Positions 26,803-36,009 of a DNA stretch of 64,000 nt are shown in pieces (the stretch's first letter is position 1; each line of letters begins with the position of its first letter). The notes beneath the pieces are model-generated. The model worked only from the letters and a program-made list of their open reading frames with translations, had not been told where the DNA came from and ran no database searches. Source of the stretch: Larkinella rosea (GTDB taxonomy: Bacteria > Bacteroidota > Bacteroidia > Cytophagales > Spirosomataceae); contig NZ_RQJO01000009.1 in assembly GCF_003858635.1 (NCBI RefSeq), positions 310,001 through 374,000 on the forward strand, written 5' to 3'. The position numbers and the translations under genes were made by a program.

Positions 26803-28446
26803 ATGAAAAATAGCAACCTTCTACTTAGTTTACTGATTCTGGTTACGGGCTTTTCCGGTTGCCAGAACATTCTGGAAGAAACGCCCGTGGGGCTGGCCAC
26901 CGCCGATAGTTATTACTCGACGCCAAAAGGGCTGGAAGACGGTCTCAAGGCGGTTTACACGCCACTCCGCCGGTTTTACGGCCGGGAAGAAGCGTTCTTC
27001 CTGACGGTTCCCGGAACGGATGATTTCACCAACGGTTTTGGCGGGGTGACCAATTACCCCGATATCAATAATTATTCGGCCAATTTCCTGGGTTCCAATG
27101 CGTTTGTAACGGTAATCTGGGATAATTTTTACGTCGGAATTAACCAGGCCAATGCCGTGGTCAACCGGGCGCCGGGCGTGGCCGGGCTGACCGAAGCAAA
27201 CCGAAACCGCATCGTGGCCGAAGCCCGTTTTCTGCGGGCTCTGTACTATTTTCACCTCGTTCAGCAATTTGGTGACGTTCATTTTTCGCTGGAAGAAACC
27301 ATCGGCGTGGTCACAACGGCCAATCGAACGCCCGTTGCGACGATTTACGAAAAAGGCATTGTTCCTGATCTGCAATACGCCATTGCGCAACTTCCGGCCA
27401 AAGCGGCAGCCTACGGGCGGATTACAAAACCGGCTGCGGAAGCGCTGCTGGCGCGGGTGCAACTCACCTTGGGCAACTGGGCCGAAGCCGAACGACTGGC
27501 TAATCTGGTAACGAAAAGTTATGATTTTCAGCTGGTTAAACCGTTTGCCAATATTTGGGATATCAACAATGAACTGAATTCCGAGGTGGTCTGGTCGGTG
27601 CAGTATACTGCCGATCCGCTGACCAATGGCGAAGGCAATCAAAGCCACCTGTTCTTTGTTTTCGACTACACCCAAAACCCGACCATCATCCGGGATTTGC
27701 CCAACGGGCGGGCGTATCAGCGGTTTATGCCGACAAATTACCTCATCAAACTGTTCGATCCAGCCAAGGATAGCCGGTGGGACGGGTCGTTTAAAACCGT
27801 CTGGTTTGCCAACAATAAGGGAACGATCAACGGGAAAACCGTTATGCCGGGCGATACCGCCATCAAAATTGTTCCTTACTCCGTGCCCGACGCGGTTCAG
27901 AATCAGGCACCTTACTGGTACATCGATTTTAAGGATACCTGGGTGGGGGCGTCAACCATTACGAACAATGAAATCGGTGGAGGGCAACGTCGGCGGTTTC
28001 CGGTGCTCAAAAAATACATCGATCCCCTGCGGACGAGTGTAAACGCCACCGATGGTCGCCGGGATTTTATCGTGATTCGGCTGGCCGAGATGTACCTGAT
28101 TGCGGGCGAAGCAGCCTGGCGTCAGAACAAAACCGCCGATGCTGCGGCTTATTTCAACGTGGTGCGGACCCGGGCGGCACTGGCCGGAAAGGAAAAAGAT
28201 ATGCAGGTGACGGCCAATGATATTAACCTCGATTTTATCCTGGATGAACGGGCCCGCGAACTGGCGGGCGAAATGCACCGCTGGTATGATTTGAAACGCA
28301 CCGGGCAGTTGCTGGCACGGGTCAAAAAATACAACCTGGACGCGGCCCCCAATATCAAGGAGACGCATCTGGTACGGCCGATTCCGCAAACGCAGATCGA
28401 CCGCGTGACCAATCCGGGCGAATTCACCCAGAATCCGGGGTATTAG
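26803..28446 (+). CDS. SusD/RagB-family outer-membrane lipoprotein
   Basis: Started at the ATG at 26803, this 547-residue protein has a lipoprotein signal peptide with the lipobox FSGC, giving a surface-anchored lipoprotein. An earlier GTG at 26791 only adds four residues. The SusD helical repeats follow, with motifs such as AEARFLRALYYFHLVQQFGD, ADSYYSTPKGLEDGLKAVY and the C-terminal FILDERARELAGEMHRWYDLKR. It forms the lid of the SusC transporter and helps capture the substrate. The gene follows susC by 15 bp and is followed by a long hairpin repeat. Confidence 0.94.
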   Translation: MKNSNLLLSLLILVTGFSGCQNILEETPVGLATADSYYSTPKGLEDGLKAVYTPLRRFYGREEAFFLTVPGTDDFTNGFGGVTNYPDINNYSANFLGSNAFVTVIWDNFYVGINQANAVVNRAPGVAGLTEANRNRIVAEARFLRALYYFHLVQQFGDVHFSLEETIGVVTTANRTPVATIYEKGIVPDLQYAIAQLPAKAAAYGRITKPAAEALLARVQLTLGNWAEAERLANLVTKSYDFQLVKPFANIWDINNELNSEVVWSVQYTADPLTNGEGNQSHLFFVFDYTQNPTIIRDLPNGRAYQRFMPTNYLIKLFDPAKDSRWDGSFKTVWFANNKGTINGKTVMPGDTAIKIVPYSVPDAVQNQAPYWYIDFKDTWVGASTITNNEIGGGQRRRFPVLKKYIDPLRTSVNATDGRRDFIVIRLAEMYLIAGEAAWRQNKTADAAAYFNVVRTRAALAGKEKDMQVTANDINLDFILDERARELAGEMHRWYDLKRTGQLLARVKKYNLDAAPNIKETHLVRPIPQTQIDRVTNPGEFTQNPGY

Positions 28447-28556
28447 TATCTTATCTGGTTTAAAGGTTTTGGTTTATAGTTCAAATACTTCTGTTATGTA
28501 GCTTGGATTAAGTGGGTTATCTACTAATATCTATACGAATTGAATGATTTGGTTGT

Positions 28557-28644
28557 ACCCCACCCCAACCCCTCCCCCGTAGGGAGGGGCTTTGCAAGCA
28601 GACCGGTTTAGCCCCTCCCTACGGGGGAGGGGTTGGGGTGGGGT
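28557..28644. repeat. Perfect 34-bp inverted repeat between susD and the sulfatases
   Basis: Arms at 28557-28590 and 28611-28644 are exact reverse complements with a 20-nt loop. The arms are very C-rich on one side and G-rich on the other (the core CCCCTCCC/GGGAGGGG occurs twice). Similar elements are known as interspersed repeats in Bacteroidetes. The structure could also stop transcription between susD and the sulfatase genes. The rest of the 289-bp gap (28447-28735) is AT-rich and holds no gene. Confidence 0.85.
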
Positions 28645-28735
28645 TGTCGCGGTCCGGCATAATGATAGGAATAATCTAATCACTCAATACAACTATAGAC
28701 TATAAACTCTAAATTTTTTAAACTTTTACAGGTCA

Positions 28736-30214
28736 ATGAAATGGATTTTGGTTTGCGCGATTACCATCGGTTTGCTGGGTATGCTGGCTCTGACCCGAAC
28801 CGGACAAAAACCGTCCCGGCATCCAAATGTGCTTTTGATTTGCATCGATGACCTGCGTCCTGATTTGAACTGTTACGGAAATCCGGTCATTCATTCGCCC
28901 AACATCGACCGGCTGGCGAAGCAATCGGTTTTGTTTAGTCGTCAGTACGTGACGCAGCCGACCTGCGGGGCGTCGCGGTATAGCCTGTTGACGGGCCGGT
29001 TGCCGCGCCATCCGGTGGATGTCACGAACGAAGCGCTCGAAAAGCAGGTGGCCGGAAAACCGCGAGCCGAGGTCCCGGAAACCTTCATTGACAATCTGCG
29101 CCGGAATGGCTATTACACCGTGGGCATGGGCAAAATCAGTCATTCGCCCGATGGTTACGTGTATGGCTACAACGATCCGAAAAGCGATAAGCTGGAACTG
29201 CCGCACAGCTGGGACGAAATGCTGTTCGATCCGGGGAAATGGGTGACGGGCTGGAATGCTTTTTTCGGTTACGCGGATGGCTCAAACAGACAAGGAAAGA
29301 AGTCGAAAGTAAAACCGTATGAGGAGGCCGAGGTGGGCGATGACGGGTATCCGGACGGGTTGACGGCCCATCTGGCAGTGGGGAAATTGAAGGAGTTGGC
29401 GACGAAAAACCAGCCCTTCTTTCTGGGCGTCGGTTTTTTCAAACCGCACCTTCCCTTCACGGCGCCGAAAAAATACTGGGATCTGTATGACGAAGCGAAA
29501 ATTCCGCTGACGGATTCACCGACGATTCCCGAACACGTTAATCCGGCGAGTTTACACCAGAGTTCCGAGTTCAACCAATACGCGCTGGGCGACGAACAGG
29601 CGTCGCTGGAAAAACCGGTTTCGGATGCCTACGCCCGGAAGTTGCGCCATGCGTATTACGCGGGGGTGAGTTACACCGATGCACAGGTGGGCAAGGTGCT
29701 GGACGCGCTGAAGCAATTGGGATTGGATCAGAACACGATTGTGGTGCTGTGGAGCGACCACGGCTGGCACCTCGGCGATTACCGGGTGTGGGGCAAACAC
29801 ACCATTTTCGACCAGTCGGTTCGTAGTGTGCTGATTGTCAAAACACCCGAACAAAAAACCGGTCTGGTTCGGAACGAGATTATCAGCTCCATCGACATTT
29901 ACCCGACGCTGATGGAGCTCTGTGGGGTCACATCACCGGCTCCGGTCGACGGCAAAAGTTTCAGCAGTCTTCTGAAAAAAGGAAAACCGGCAAACTGGAA
30001 CAACGTGGCCTATAGCTATTTCAAACAGGGCATCACGGTGCGGACCGATCAATACCGCTACACCCGGTATTTCCGGGCGCAGCAGCCGACGGTGGAACTG
30101 TACGATCATCAAACCGATCCGCACGAAAACCGCAACGTCGCCGATGCCCATCCGGACGTGATTAAACAGCTCGAACCGGTTTGGGCAAAAGGCAATACGG
30201 GTGTGTTTAACTAA
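28736..30214 (+). CDS. Secreted sulfatase (iduronate-2-sulfatase-like)
   Basis: This 492-residue exported type I sulfatase has an N-terminal hydrophobic segment (WILVCAITIGLLGMLAL). The sulfatase fold starts with NVLLICIDDLRPDL (metal-binding Asp pair), and the active-site motif is CGASR with Cys77 as the residue converted to formylglycine. VVLWSDHGWHLGDYRVWGKH binds metal. The layout resembles family S1 iduronate-2-sulfatase-like enzymes. It precedes a second sulfatase by 31 bp and follows the SusC/SusD genes. An anaerobic sulfatase-maturing or FGE-type enzyme is required but none is in the window. Confidence 0.9.
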   Translation: MKWILVCAITIGLLGMLALTRTGQKPSRHPNVLLICIDDLRPDLNCYGNPVIHSPNIDRLAKQSVLFSRQYVTQPTCGASRYSLLTGRLPRHPVDVTNEALEKQVAGKPRAEVPETFIDNLRRNGYYTVGMGKISHSPDGYVYGYNDPKSDKLELPHSWDEMLFDPGKWVTGWNAFFGYADGSNRQGKKSKVKPYEEAEVGDDGYPDGLTAHLAVGKLKELATKNQPFFLGVGFFKPHLPFTAPKKYWDLYDEAKIPLTDSPTIPEHVNPASLHQSSEFNQYALGDEQASLEKPVSDAYARKLRHAYYAGVSYTDAQVGKVLDALKQLGLDQNTIVVLWSDHGWHLGDYRVWGKHTIFDQSVRSVLIVKTPEQKTGLVRNEIISSIDIYPTLMELCGVTSPAPVDGKSFSSLLKKGKPANWNNVAYSYFKQGITVRTDQYRYTRYFRAQQPTVELYDHQTDPHENRNVADAHPDVIKQLEPVWAKGNTGVFN

Positions 30215-30245
30215 TCAGATGTAAAAAGTAAAACCGTATAGGATT

Positions 30246-31841
30246 ATGGTAATCAAATTATTAGCACCCTTTCTGGCCTTGTCACTCTTTGTTTCTCCGG
30301 CGCTGCAACCACCGCCCAAAAAGCCGAACATCATCGTGATTCTGGCCGACGATATGGGGTATTCCGATATTGGCAGCTTCGGATCGGAAATTAAAACGCC
30401 CAATCTGGATGACATGGCGAAAAACGGGCTTCGGATGGCGCAGTTTTACAACGCGTCGCGGTGTTGTCCCACCCGGGCGTCGTTGCTCACCGGTTTGTTC
30501 CAGCACCAGGCCGGGGTGGGCGATATGGTGAACAGCCGGAAGCAACCCGCCTACCAGGGCTACCTGAACCAGAATTGCGTCACCATTGCGGAAGCGTTGA
30601 AGCAAAGCGGTTACAAAACCTACATGGCGGGCAAATGGCACGTGGGCACCAAACCCGAATACTGGCCCGTCAAGCGCGGTTTCGACCGGTATTTTGGCCT
30701 GATCGACGGTGCCAGCAGTTATTTCGGCAACGAATCCTACCGCCCGAATCAGAAGCTCACCCTTGCGCTGGATGATCAGGAATACAAGCCGGAAAAGGGC
30801 TATTATGCGACCAACGCCTTTGCCGATCATGCGGTGGAGTTCATCGGGCAGCATCCCAAAGACCAGCCTTTTTTTCTGTACATGGCCTTTACATCGCCCC
30901 ACTGGCCGTTGCATGCGCTGCCGGAAGACATTGCCAAATACCGGGGAGCCTACGCCAAAGGCTGGGACAAACTCCGCGAAGAGCGGTACCGCCGGATGCA
31001 GGAATCGGGCATTCTGACGAAAAATACGAAGCTTTCACCCCGCGATCAAAAGATTCCGGCCTGGGAAACGCTGAGTGAGGAGGAAAAAAAGAGCTGGGAA
31101 GATAACATGGCGGTTTATGCGGCCATGATCGACCGGATGGACCAGAATATCGGCCGCATCCGCCAAAAATTAAAGGAAACGGGGCAGGATCAGAATACGG
31201 TGATTCTGTTTTTGTCGGACAACGGTGCCAGTCACGAAGACATCAAACCCACTAATTTTTTACCGGCTATTTACGAAAGCAGCAAGAAACCGTCCAGCGA
31301 TCCCTCGTCGTTTACGGCCTACGGAATGCGGGGTGCGAACCTGAGCAACACGCCTTTTCGGCAGTACAAACACTGGGAGTATGAAGGAGGAACAGCCACG
31401 CCTTTCATTGCTTACGGGCCTTCGATCGTAAAACCGGGTCGCATCGACCAACGGCCGGGCCACATCATCGACATCATGGCGACCTGCCTCGACCTGGCGG
31501 GCGGCACGTATCCCAAAACCTACAAAGGCAACGCCATCACGCCCACGGAAGGCGTAAGCCTGGTGCCGTTGTTTCGCGGAACGACCTGGAAGGGGCACGA
31601 TGCGCTCTTTTTTGAACACGAAGGGCACCGCGCCGTTCGGCAGGGCGACTGGAAACTCGTTTCGGAATACCCGGAAAACCGCTGGGAACTCTACAACCTG
31701 AAAACCGACCGGTCTGAGCTGGAGGATGTCAGCGCCAAAGAACCGGAGCGCGTCAAACAACTGGCGGCCCTGTACGACGCCTGGACGCAGCGCGCGGGCG
31801 TCATTCCATTCGCGGAACTGGGCAAATCCAAAGGGGAGTAA
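30246..31841 (+). CDS. Secreted arylsulfatase
   Basis: This 531-residue exported sulfatase has a signal segment (LLAPFLALSLFVSPAL) followed by NIIVILADDMGYSDIGSFG. The active-site motif is CCPTR with Cys73 as the formylglycine residue, inside CCPTRASLLTG. AGKWHVGT and LFLSDNGASHED complete the metal and sulfate site. It is arylsulfatase A-like (family S1). It is encoded directly after the first sulfatase and ends at a two-way terminator shared with the amidase gene. Together the two enzymes probably remove sulfate groups from a glycan or other polymer taken up by the SusC/SusD pair; that link is inference. Confidence 0.92.
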   Translation: MVIKLLAPFLALSLFVSPALQPPPKKPNIIVILADDMGYSDIGSFGSEIKTPNLDDMAKNGLRMAQFYNASRCCPTRASLLTGLFQHQAGVGDMVNSRKQPAYQGYLNQNCVTIAEALKQSGYKTYMAGKWHVGTKPEYWPVKRGFDRYFGLIDGASSYFGNESYRPNQKLTLALDDQEYKPEKGYYATNAFADHAVEFIGQHPKDQPFFLYMAFTSPHWPLHALPEDIAKYRGAYAKGWDKLREERYRRMQESGILTKNTKLSPRDQKIPAWETLSEEEKKSWEDNMAVYAAMIDRMDQNIGRIRQKLKETGQDQNTVILFLSDNGASHEDIKPTNFLPAIYESSKKPSSDPSSFTAYGMRGANLSNTPFRQYKHWEYEGGTATPFIAYGPSIVKPGRIDQRPGHIIDIMATCLDLAGGTYPKTYKGNAITPTEGVSLVPLFRGTTWKGHDALFFEHEGHRAVRQGDWKLVSEYPENRWELYNLKTDRSELEDVSAKEPERVKQLAALYDAWTQRAGVIPFAELGKSKGE

Positions 31842-31891
31842 AAACCGGTTCTTTGAACAATTGTGGAAGCTCAAAGAACCGGGTGTTTTTT
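31840..31891. terminator. Two-way terminator between the sulfatase and the amidase
   Basis: The perfect 12-bp stem CCGGTTCTTTGA (31845-31856) pairs with 31871-31882. A T run follows on the plus strand (31886-31891), and an A run lies on the left (31840-31844), which gives T on the minus strand. The right arm overlaps the last codons of the amidase gene. Confidence 0.75.
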
Positions 31892-33523
31892 GTGGAAAAC
31901 CGTCGCATCCTGATAGGCTTTGGCAACGGCCAGCAATCGGCCTTCGTCAAACAATTGACCCATAAACGTAATGCTCGTGGGCAATCCTTTGGCGGTAAAA
32001 CCGTTTGGAAGGGCCACGCAGGGATGGCCGGTCAGGTTGGTCAGCGCCAGATTTGAATTGCCAAAAGTCGGGGTAATGTACACGTCGAAACCCTTCAGGG
32101 TTTGCGCCATTTCGTTGATGAGTTGGGTCCGAACGCGGTTGGCCTGAATGTATTCGACCGCTGGGATAAACCGGGCCGAACGGAACGAATTCGGCCAAGC
32201 ACCGCGAACCTGCCGCACCAGTTGATCGTCCTTACCCGAACGCGTTAGTTCGTCAAAAGCCGCAGCCGCTTCAGCACTCAAAATGTGGGACATTTTACCG
32301 ACGGGAATGTCCGGTAGCTCAAACGGTACGAGCGTGGCACCGAGTTTGCGGAGCGTTTCGAGCGTCGCCTGATCGTTGGCTTTGTTGGGGTAGTCGGCAT
32401 CGAACACTTTTTTCACGTACCCAATCTTCACATTCTGCAACGACGCCAGCGGAGCATACCGGAATGGAGCCGCCAATACCGTCGGATCATGCCCGTCCGG
32501 GCCGTAGATCGCGTTGAAAACCAGCGCACAGTCTTCGACCGACCGGCACATCGGCCCAATTTTGTCCATCGACCAACTCAACGCCATCGCACCGTAGCGG
32601 CTGACGCGTCCGTACGTCGGGCGTAGGCCGGTGATGCCGTTGACGGTGGAGGGCGAGACAATGGAACCGAGTGTTTCAGTACCAATTGCGAACGGGAGCA
32701 ATCCCGCTGAAACACTTGAACCGGAGCCTGCCGACGAACCGCTGGAACCGGTCGACGGGTCCCACGGATTCCGGGTTTTTCCGCCAAACCAGACGTCGCC
32801 CATCGCCAGTTCGCCCATTGTCAGTTTGGCGCACAAAACCGCTCCGGCTTTTTCCAGTCGTTGAATGATCGTCGCGTCGTAATCCAGCGTCTGGTTCTGG
32901 TAAGGCACTGATCCCCAAGTCGTTTTATAACCTTTCTTCGCAAACAAATCTTTCGCGCCGTACGGAATACCGTGCAGCGGTCCCCGGTATTTGCCCGCCT
33001 TGATTTCGGCATCGGCCCGGCGAGCCTGTTGCAGGGCGGTTTCTTCGGTAAACGTGATGACGCACAATAGCTTGTCGTTGTGGGTTTTAAGCCGGTTGAG
33101 GAAGAATTTGGTCAGTTCTTCGGATGCGATCTGGCGCGTGCGGAGGAGTTCGCCCAGTTGGCCAACGGAATAATAAGCCAGTTCGTCCCGATTAGCGGGC
33201 AGTACGGTTTTCCCAACGGGGCTGGCTTTGAACGAAGCTGCACCCTGCGGCATTTTAAAACCGGTGGGTAACGGATTGAAATACAGGGCCGGAGCCACGT
33301 CGTTGGTCAGCTCTATTTTCCGGATGGCGTCGTAGTTGCTGCGGTAATTGTTGAGGTTTCCCAGCATCGAATCGCGTTCGGCGGCAGTAAAAGTCAGTCC
33401 GAAAACGCTGGAAGCTGCATCGACGATTTCGGAGGTTAACGGTTTGGCCGGATCGTTGTCGGCGACAAAAGCTCCGGCCAGAAAACTAAGCCCGCAGGCG
33501 GCAATGAATAGCAGTTTTTTCAT
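31871..33523 (-). CDS. Exported amidase-signature hydrolase
   Basis: Started at the ATG at 33523, this 550-residue protein has a signal peptide (LLFIAACGLSFLAGAFV) and the amidase-signature fold with the Ser-cisSer-Lys triad: Lys in YGAKDLF, and the Ser residues in GSSGSSAGSGSSVSAG and the following FAIGTETLGSI. This is the family of GatA, fatty acid amide hydrolase and peptide amidases. The signal peptide shows it is not the tRNA amidotransferase subunit. A TTG six codons upstream would place the start inside an intergenic repeat and is rejected. The substrate is unknown. Confidence 0.88.
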   Translation of the reverse strand: MKKLLFIAACGLSFLAGAFVADNDPAKPLTSEIVDAASSVFGLTFTAAERDSMLGNLNNYRSNYDAIRKIELTNDVAPALYFNPLPTGFKMPQGAASFKASPVGKTVLPANRDELAYYSVGQLGELLRTRQIASEELTKFFLNRLKTHNDKLLCVITFTEETALQQARRADAEIKAGKYRGPLHGIPYGAKDLFAKKGYKTTWGSVPYQNQTLDYDATIIQRLEKAGAVLCAKLTMGELAMGDVWFGGKTRNPWDPSTGSSGSSAGSGSSVSAGLLPFAIGTETLGSIVSPSTVNGITGLRPTYGRVSRYGAMALSWSMDKIGPMCRSVEDCALVFNAIYGPDGHDPTVLAAPFRYAPLASLQNVKIGYVKKVFDADYPNKANDQATLETLRKLGATLVPFELPDIPVGKMSHILSAEAAAAFDELTRSGKDDQLVRQVRGAWPNSFRSARFIPAVEYIQANRVRTQLINEMAQTLKGFDVYITPTFGNSNLALTNLTGHPCVALPNGFTAKGLPTSITFMGQLFDEGRLLAVAKAYQDATVFHKKHPVL

Positions 33524-33524
33524 A

Positions 33525-33607
33525 GTACTCACGGACTTCAATCGTGTTTTTTAGAGAACAATTTACAAAATAGCCTCAAAAAAATACGGACTGAAGCCCG
33601 TAGATAC
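33525..33607. repeat. Diverged inverted repeat of the ACGGACTTTAGTCCGT type
   Basis: The stretch 33525-33546 (GTACTCACGGACTTCAATC) and the reverse complement of 33585-33607 (GTATCTACGGGCTTCAGTC) match at most positions. Both resemble the arms of the exact repeat at 53889-53983. It fills the gap between the amidase start and the coaE end. Confidence 0.5.
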
Positions 33608-33621
33608 GTAAAAAAGGCGGA

Positions 33622-34242
33622 TTATTCCTGCGCTCGGCTGAAGATTTCGTGAAGCCGGATAACCTGGGGAATCAGCAACTGGGTTTCGTTATTATAAATC
33701 ACGTAATCAGCCATTTCGATGCGTTCCTCGTCGCTGATCTGCCGACTGATGATGTTCTTGATTTCTTTCTCCGACCGGTGCGGATCGCGTTTGTGAACGC
33801 GTTGAATGCGAAGCTCCAGGGGCGACTGGACGACGATCAGTTTATCGAGGTTATTACCGTCTTCACCGGCTGCCCGCAGCAAAGCCGCTTCCTTGATAAC
33901 ATACGGTTTTTCCGAAAAATCGCTCGCCCAAAGTGCGGTGTCGGCATACACGCGCGGGTGAATCAACGCGTTGAGCTGCAGCAATAAATCGGGTTTCCCG
34001 AATACCTGCGCGGCCACCCAGCTCCGGTCATAATACCCGGTGGGGCCGTATGCTTCGGGACCCAGTAACCGGGTAATATCCGCTTTCAAAATGGCATCAT
34101 GATCGACCAGCCATTTGGCCCGGTCATCCGCGTAATAGACGGGAATTCCGAAGGCTTCAAAAATGCGGCATACAGTGGTTTTTCCGGAACCGATTCCGCC
34201 GGTGACACCAATCAACAGGGGCCTTTTCAACGGTAGGCTCAT
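33622..34242 (-). CDS. coaE: Dephospho-CoA kinase
   Basis: This 206-residue cytoplasmic enzyme has the P-loop GVTGGIGSGKTTVCRIF and the following YYADDRAKWL typical of CoaE, plus VVQSPLELRIQRV and RISDEERIEMADYVI. It carries out the last step of coenzyme A synthesis, phosphorylating the 3' hydroxyl of dephospho-CoA. The start overlaps the end of the ybbR-like gene by 4 bp, so translation is coupled. It is the last gene of the nusB-to-coaE run. Confidence 0.95.
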   Translation of the reverse strand: MSLPLKRPLLIGVTGGIGSGKTTVCRIFEAFGIPVYYADDRAKWLVDHDAILKADITRLLGPEAYGPTGYYDRSWVAAQVFGKPDLLLQLNALIHPRVYADTALWASDFSEKPYVIKEAALLRAAGEDGNNLDKLIVVQSPLELRIQRVHKRDPHRSEKEIKNIISRQISDEERIEMADYVIYNNETQLLIPQVIRLHEIFSRAQE

Positions 34243-35027
34243 TTTTTACGGACAGATTTCGCTTTGGCAGATTTCTTAGCTTTTACCGCTTTTGTCGTTT
34301 TAGCGGGTTTTTCGGGTTGGGGGGCAGGAGGGAGCGGAAGGGGCTGAAGTAATTCGGCGACTTCAAAACTGACCGTTACCTGATCGGCGCTGGCCCGAAT
34401 GAGCGGATGGCGGGGAATAGGCAGCCGCAGTTCTTCGTCGTAACTGAGGGCCAGCCGCCGGGCCGGAATCTTCACTTTAATCGTGTCGGGCATGGCGCGC
34501 AGCAAGCGGGCCGGGCCCTCAAACCGGATGGTTCGGGGCGATACATTGATGAAACTCGACACCACCATGCGATCTGCCAGATCGATGCCTGCGCTATCGA
34601 CAATAATCGGCACCTCCTGTGCGGCCAGTCGGTCGAAATTCAGCGTTAGCGTATCGCCAGCCACAAAATTGACCCGGACATCCTTCGCATGATCGGTTAA
34701 AGCAGCCGCCAGCGAAGCGGTGTTGATGAATTTGGTTTGCAGCGGATTCGCAACCGGATAACGAATGGGTTGCGACCGAAACGGAAGCCATGATTTCCGG
34801 AAAAGCTTCCAGCCGTTACCCGTTATACTGACGCCAATCGTTTTGGGCAGGGGCGTTGTGGGAACGTACAGTTTCTGGTTGTAAACGAACTCGATTGGAT
34901 ACTGCACGCTAACCGTATAATTATTCTTGTTGAGGGCATTCAGCAACCAGATAACAGCAGCCGCCACCAGACACAAAACCAGCGTCGGCAGTTGAACAGG
35001 GCGTGATTGGGTGGTCGTTAGTGGCAC
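34239..35027 (-). CDS. YbbR-domain membrane protein
   Basis: This 262-residue protein has one N-terminal membrane helix (LVLCLVAAAVIWLLNAL) followed by YbbR-like beta repeats and a Lys/Ala-rich tail (about residues 235-262). YbbR proteins are known in Firmicutes as CdaR, which binds a diadenylate cyclase; in Bacteroidetes this gene is regularly found before coaE, but no cyclase gene is near here. The tail may be disordered and bind nucleic acid or phospholipid. It overlaps coaE by 4 bp. Confidence 0.8.
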   Translation of the reverse strand: MPLTTTQSRPVQLPTLVLCLVAAAVIWLLNALNKNNYTVSVQYPIEFVYNQKLYVPTTPLPKTIGVSITGNGWKLFRKSWLPFRSQPIRYPVANPLQTKFINTASLAAALTDHAKDVRVNFVAGDTLTLNFDRLAAQEVPIIVDSAGIDLADRMVVSSFINVSPRTIRFEGPARLLRAMPDTIKVKIPARRLALSYDEELRLPIPRHPLIRASADQVTVSFEVAELLQPLPLPPAPQPEKPAKTTKAVKAKKSAKAKSVRKK

Positions 35028-35044
35028 AAGCGAAGAAGGGAATT

Positions 35045-35147
35045 ATGGATGATGACGGAGCCGCCCGCGCGGTGCTGAATTATGAATGAGTTTTGTCGAT
35101 AAACATTCATCGTTCATCACCGTGCGGGCGGCTCCGTCATCATTCAT
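35045..35147. repeat. 30-bp-arm inverted repeat (GACGGAGCCGCCCGC type)
   Basis: Arms at 35045-35074 and 35118-35147 pair at 28 of 30 positions, with a 43-nt loop that itself contains ATTCAT/ATGAAT repeats. It fills the gap between the ybbR-like and yajC genes. The flanks are rich in ATTCAT-type words. Confidence 0.75.
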
Positions 35148-35160
35148 CATTGAATTTTAA

Positions 35161-35478
35161 TTACGCTGGCAATTTGACCGTTGCTTCGCGGGAGATGGCG
35201 GTTTTTTCAAACGTCAGTTTCAATCCTTTGTCAACTTCCAGTGTGATGGTGGTGCCTTCAACGGAGTAGACTTTGCCATGCAGACCACCGATGGTGACCA
35301 CGCCGTCGCCTTTTTTGAGGTTCTCGATGAAATTTTTCTGATCCTTTTGCTTTTTCTGTTGCGGCCGAATCATGAAAAAGTAGAACACCACGAAAATACC
35401 GACCCACAGAACGATATTCCAAACCATGGAATTGGACGATCCGCCCGGTAATTGCACTAAAATTGACTGAAAATTCAT
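35161..35478 (-). CDS. yajC: YajC preprotein translocase subunit
   Basis: This 105-residue protein has an N-terminal membrane helix (NIVLWVGIFVVFYFFMI), the RPQQKKQKDQKNFIENLKKGDGVVTIGG motif region (read in parts) and a small C-terminal beta domain. YajC binds the SecDF complex in the inner membrane. The same-strand placement between the DUF1573 gene and the ybbR-like gene is the usual order in Bacteroidetes. Confidence 0.93.
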   Translation of the reverse strand: MNFQSILVQLPGGSSNSMVWNIVLWVGIFVVFYFFMIRPQQKKQKDQKNFIENLKKGDGVVTIGGLHGKVYSVEGTTITLEVDKGLKLTFEKTAISREATVKLPA

Positions 35479-35548
35479 TTTGACAAGGAGAAGTTTAAAA
35501 TGGATTGATTGCTATTTTGAGTGGTTATTCGGTGGCAATAAAACCGGT

Positions 35549-35992
35549 TTATTTCGCACGGCTAACCGAACTGGAATCTGCCCGCGGGTTTACCATGACC
35601 CGAAACGCGAGTTCGGTATAGGCCGGATCAGTGTTGGCATAAACCGTTACGGTTTTATTCTGAACCCCCCGTTTTCCCTGGCTGTTGAACAACACCTTGA
35701 TGGACGATTCCTGGCCGGGTTCAATCGGCGTTTTGGGCCATTCGGGGGTCGTACATCCGCAGGAAGCCTGAATGTTGTTGATAATCAGCGGAAATTCTCC
35801 TTCGTTTTTAAATTTGAACTGGCGCGCAATCGTATCGCCTTCGGTCAGGTCGCCAAAATCGTAAACACCTTTGTCGGCGAAAACAATTTTGGGCATCTTA
35901 CCGGCCAATTCTTTTTTCGAGTCTTTCTGACTCTGGTTGCAGGCTACTGCGCCAGCGAGGAGCAGCAGACCCATGATAAGGTTTTTCATCAC
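35549..35992 (-). CDS. DUF1573 lipoprotein
   Basis: This 147-residue protein has a lipoprotein signal peptide with the lipobox AVAC at residues about 15-18 and one DUF1573 immunoglobulin-like domain (KGVYDFGDLTEGDTI, then NIQASCGCTTPEWP with a conserved CGCT). The conserved Cys pair in SCGCT is typical of the family, whose function is unknown. It sits between ytxH-like and yajC as in other Bacteroidetes. A start one codon later is equally possible. A hairpin at 36010-36042 precedes it. Confidence 0.85.
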   Translation of the reverse strand: MMKNLIMGLLLLAGAVACNQSQKDSKKELAGKMPKIVFADKGVYDFGDLTEGDTIARQFKFKNEGEFPLIINNIQASCGCTTPEWPKTPIEPGQESSIKVLFNSQGKRGVQNKTVTVYANTDPAYTELAFRVMVNPRADSSSVSRAK

Positions 35993-36009
35993 GTGGTGTT
36001 AACAGAATA

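Noticed and set aside
28557-28644. Terminal inverted repeats of an insertion sequence
   Set aside because: Only a 20-nt loop lies between the arms, with no transposase gene and no target duplication seen.
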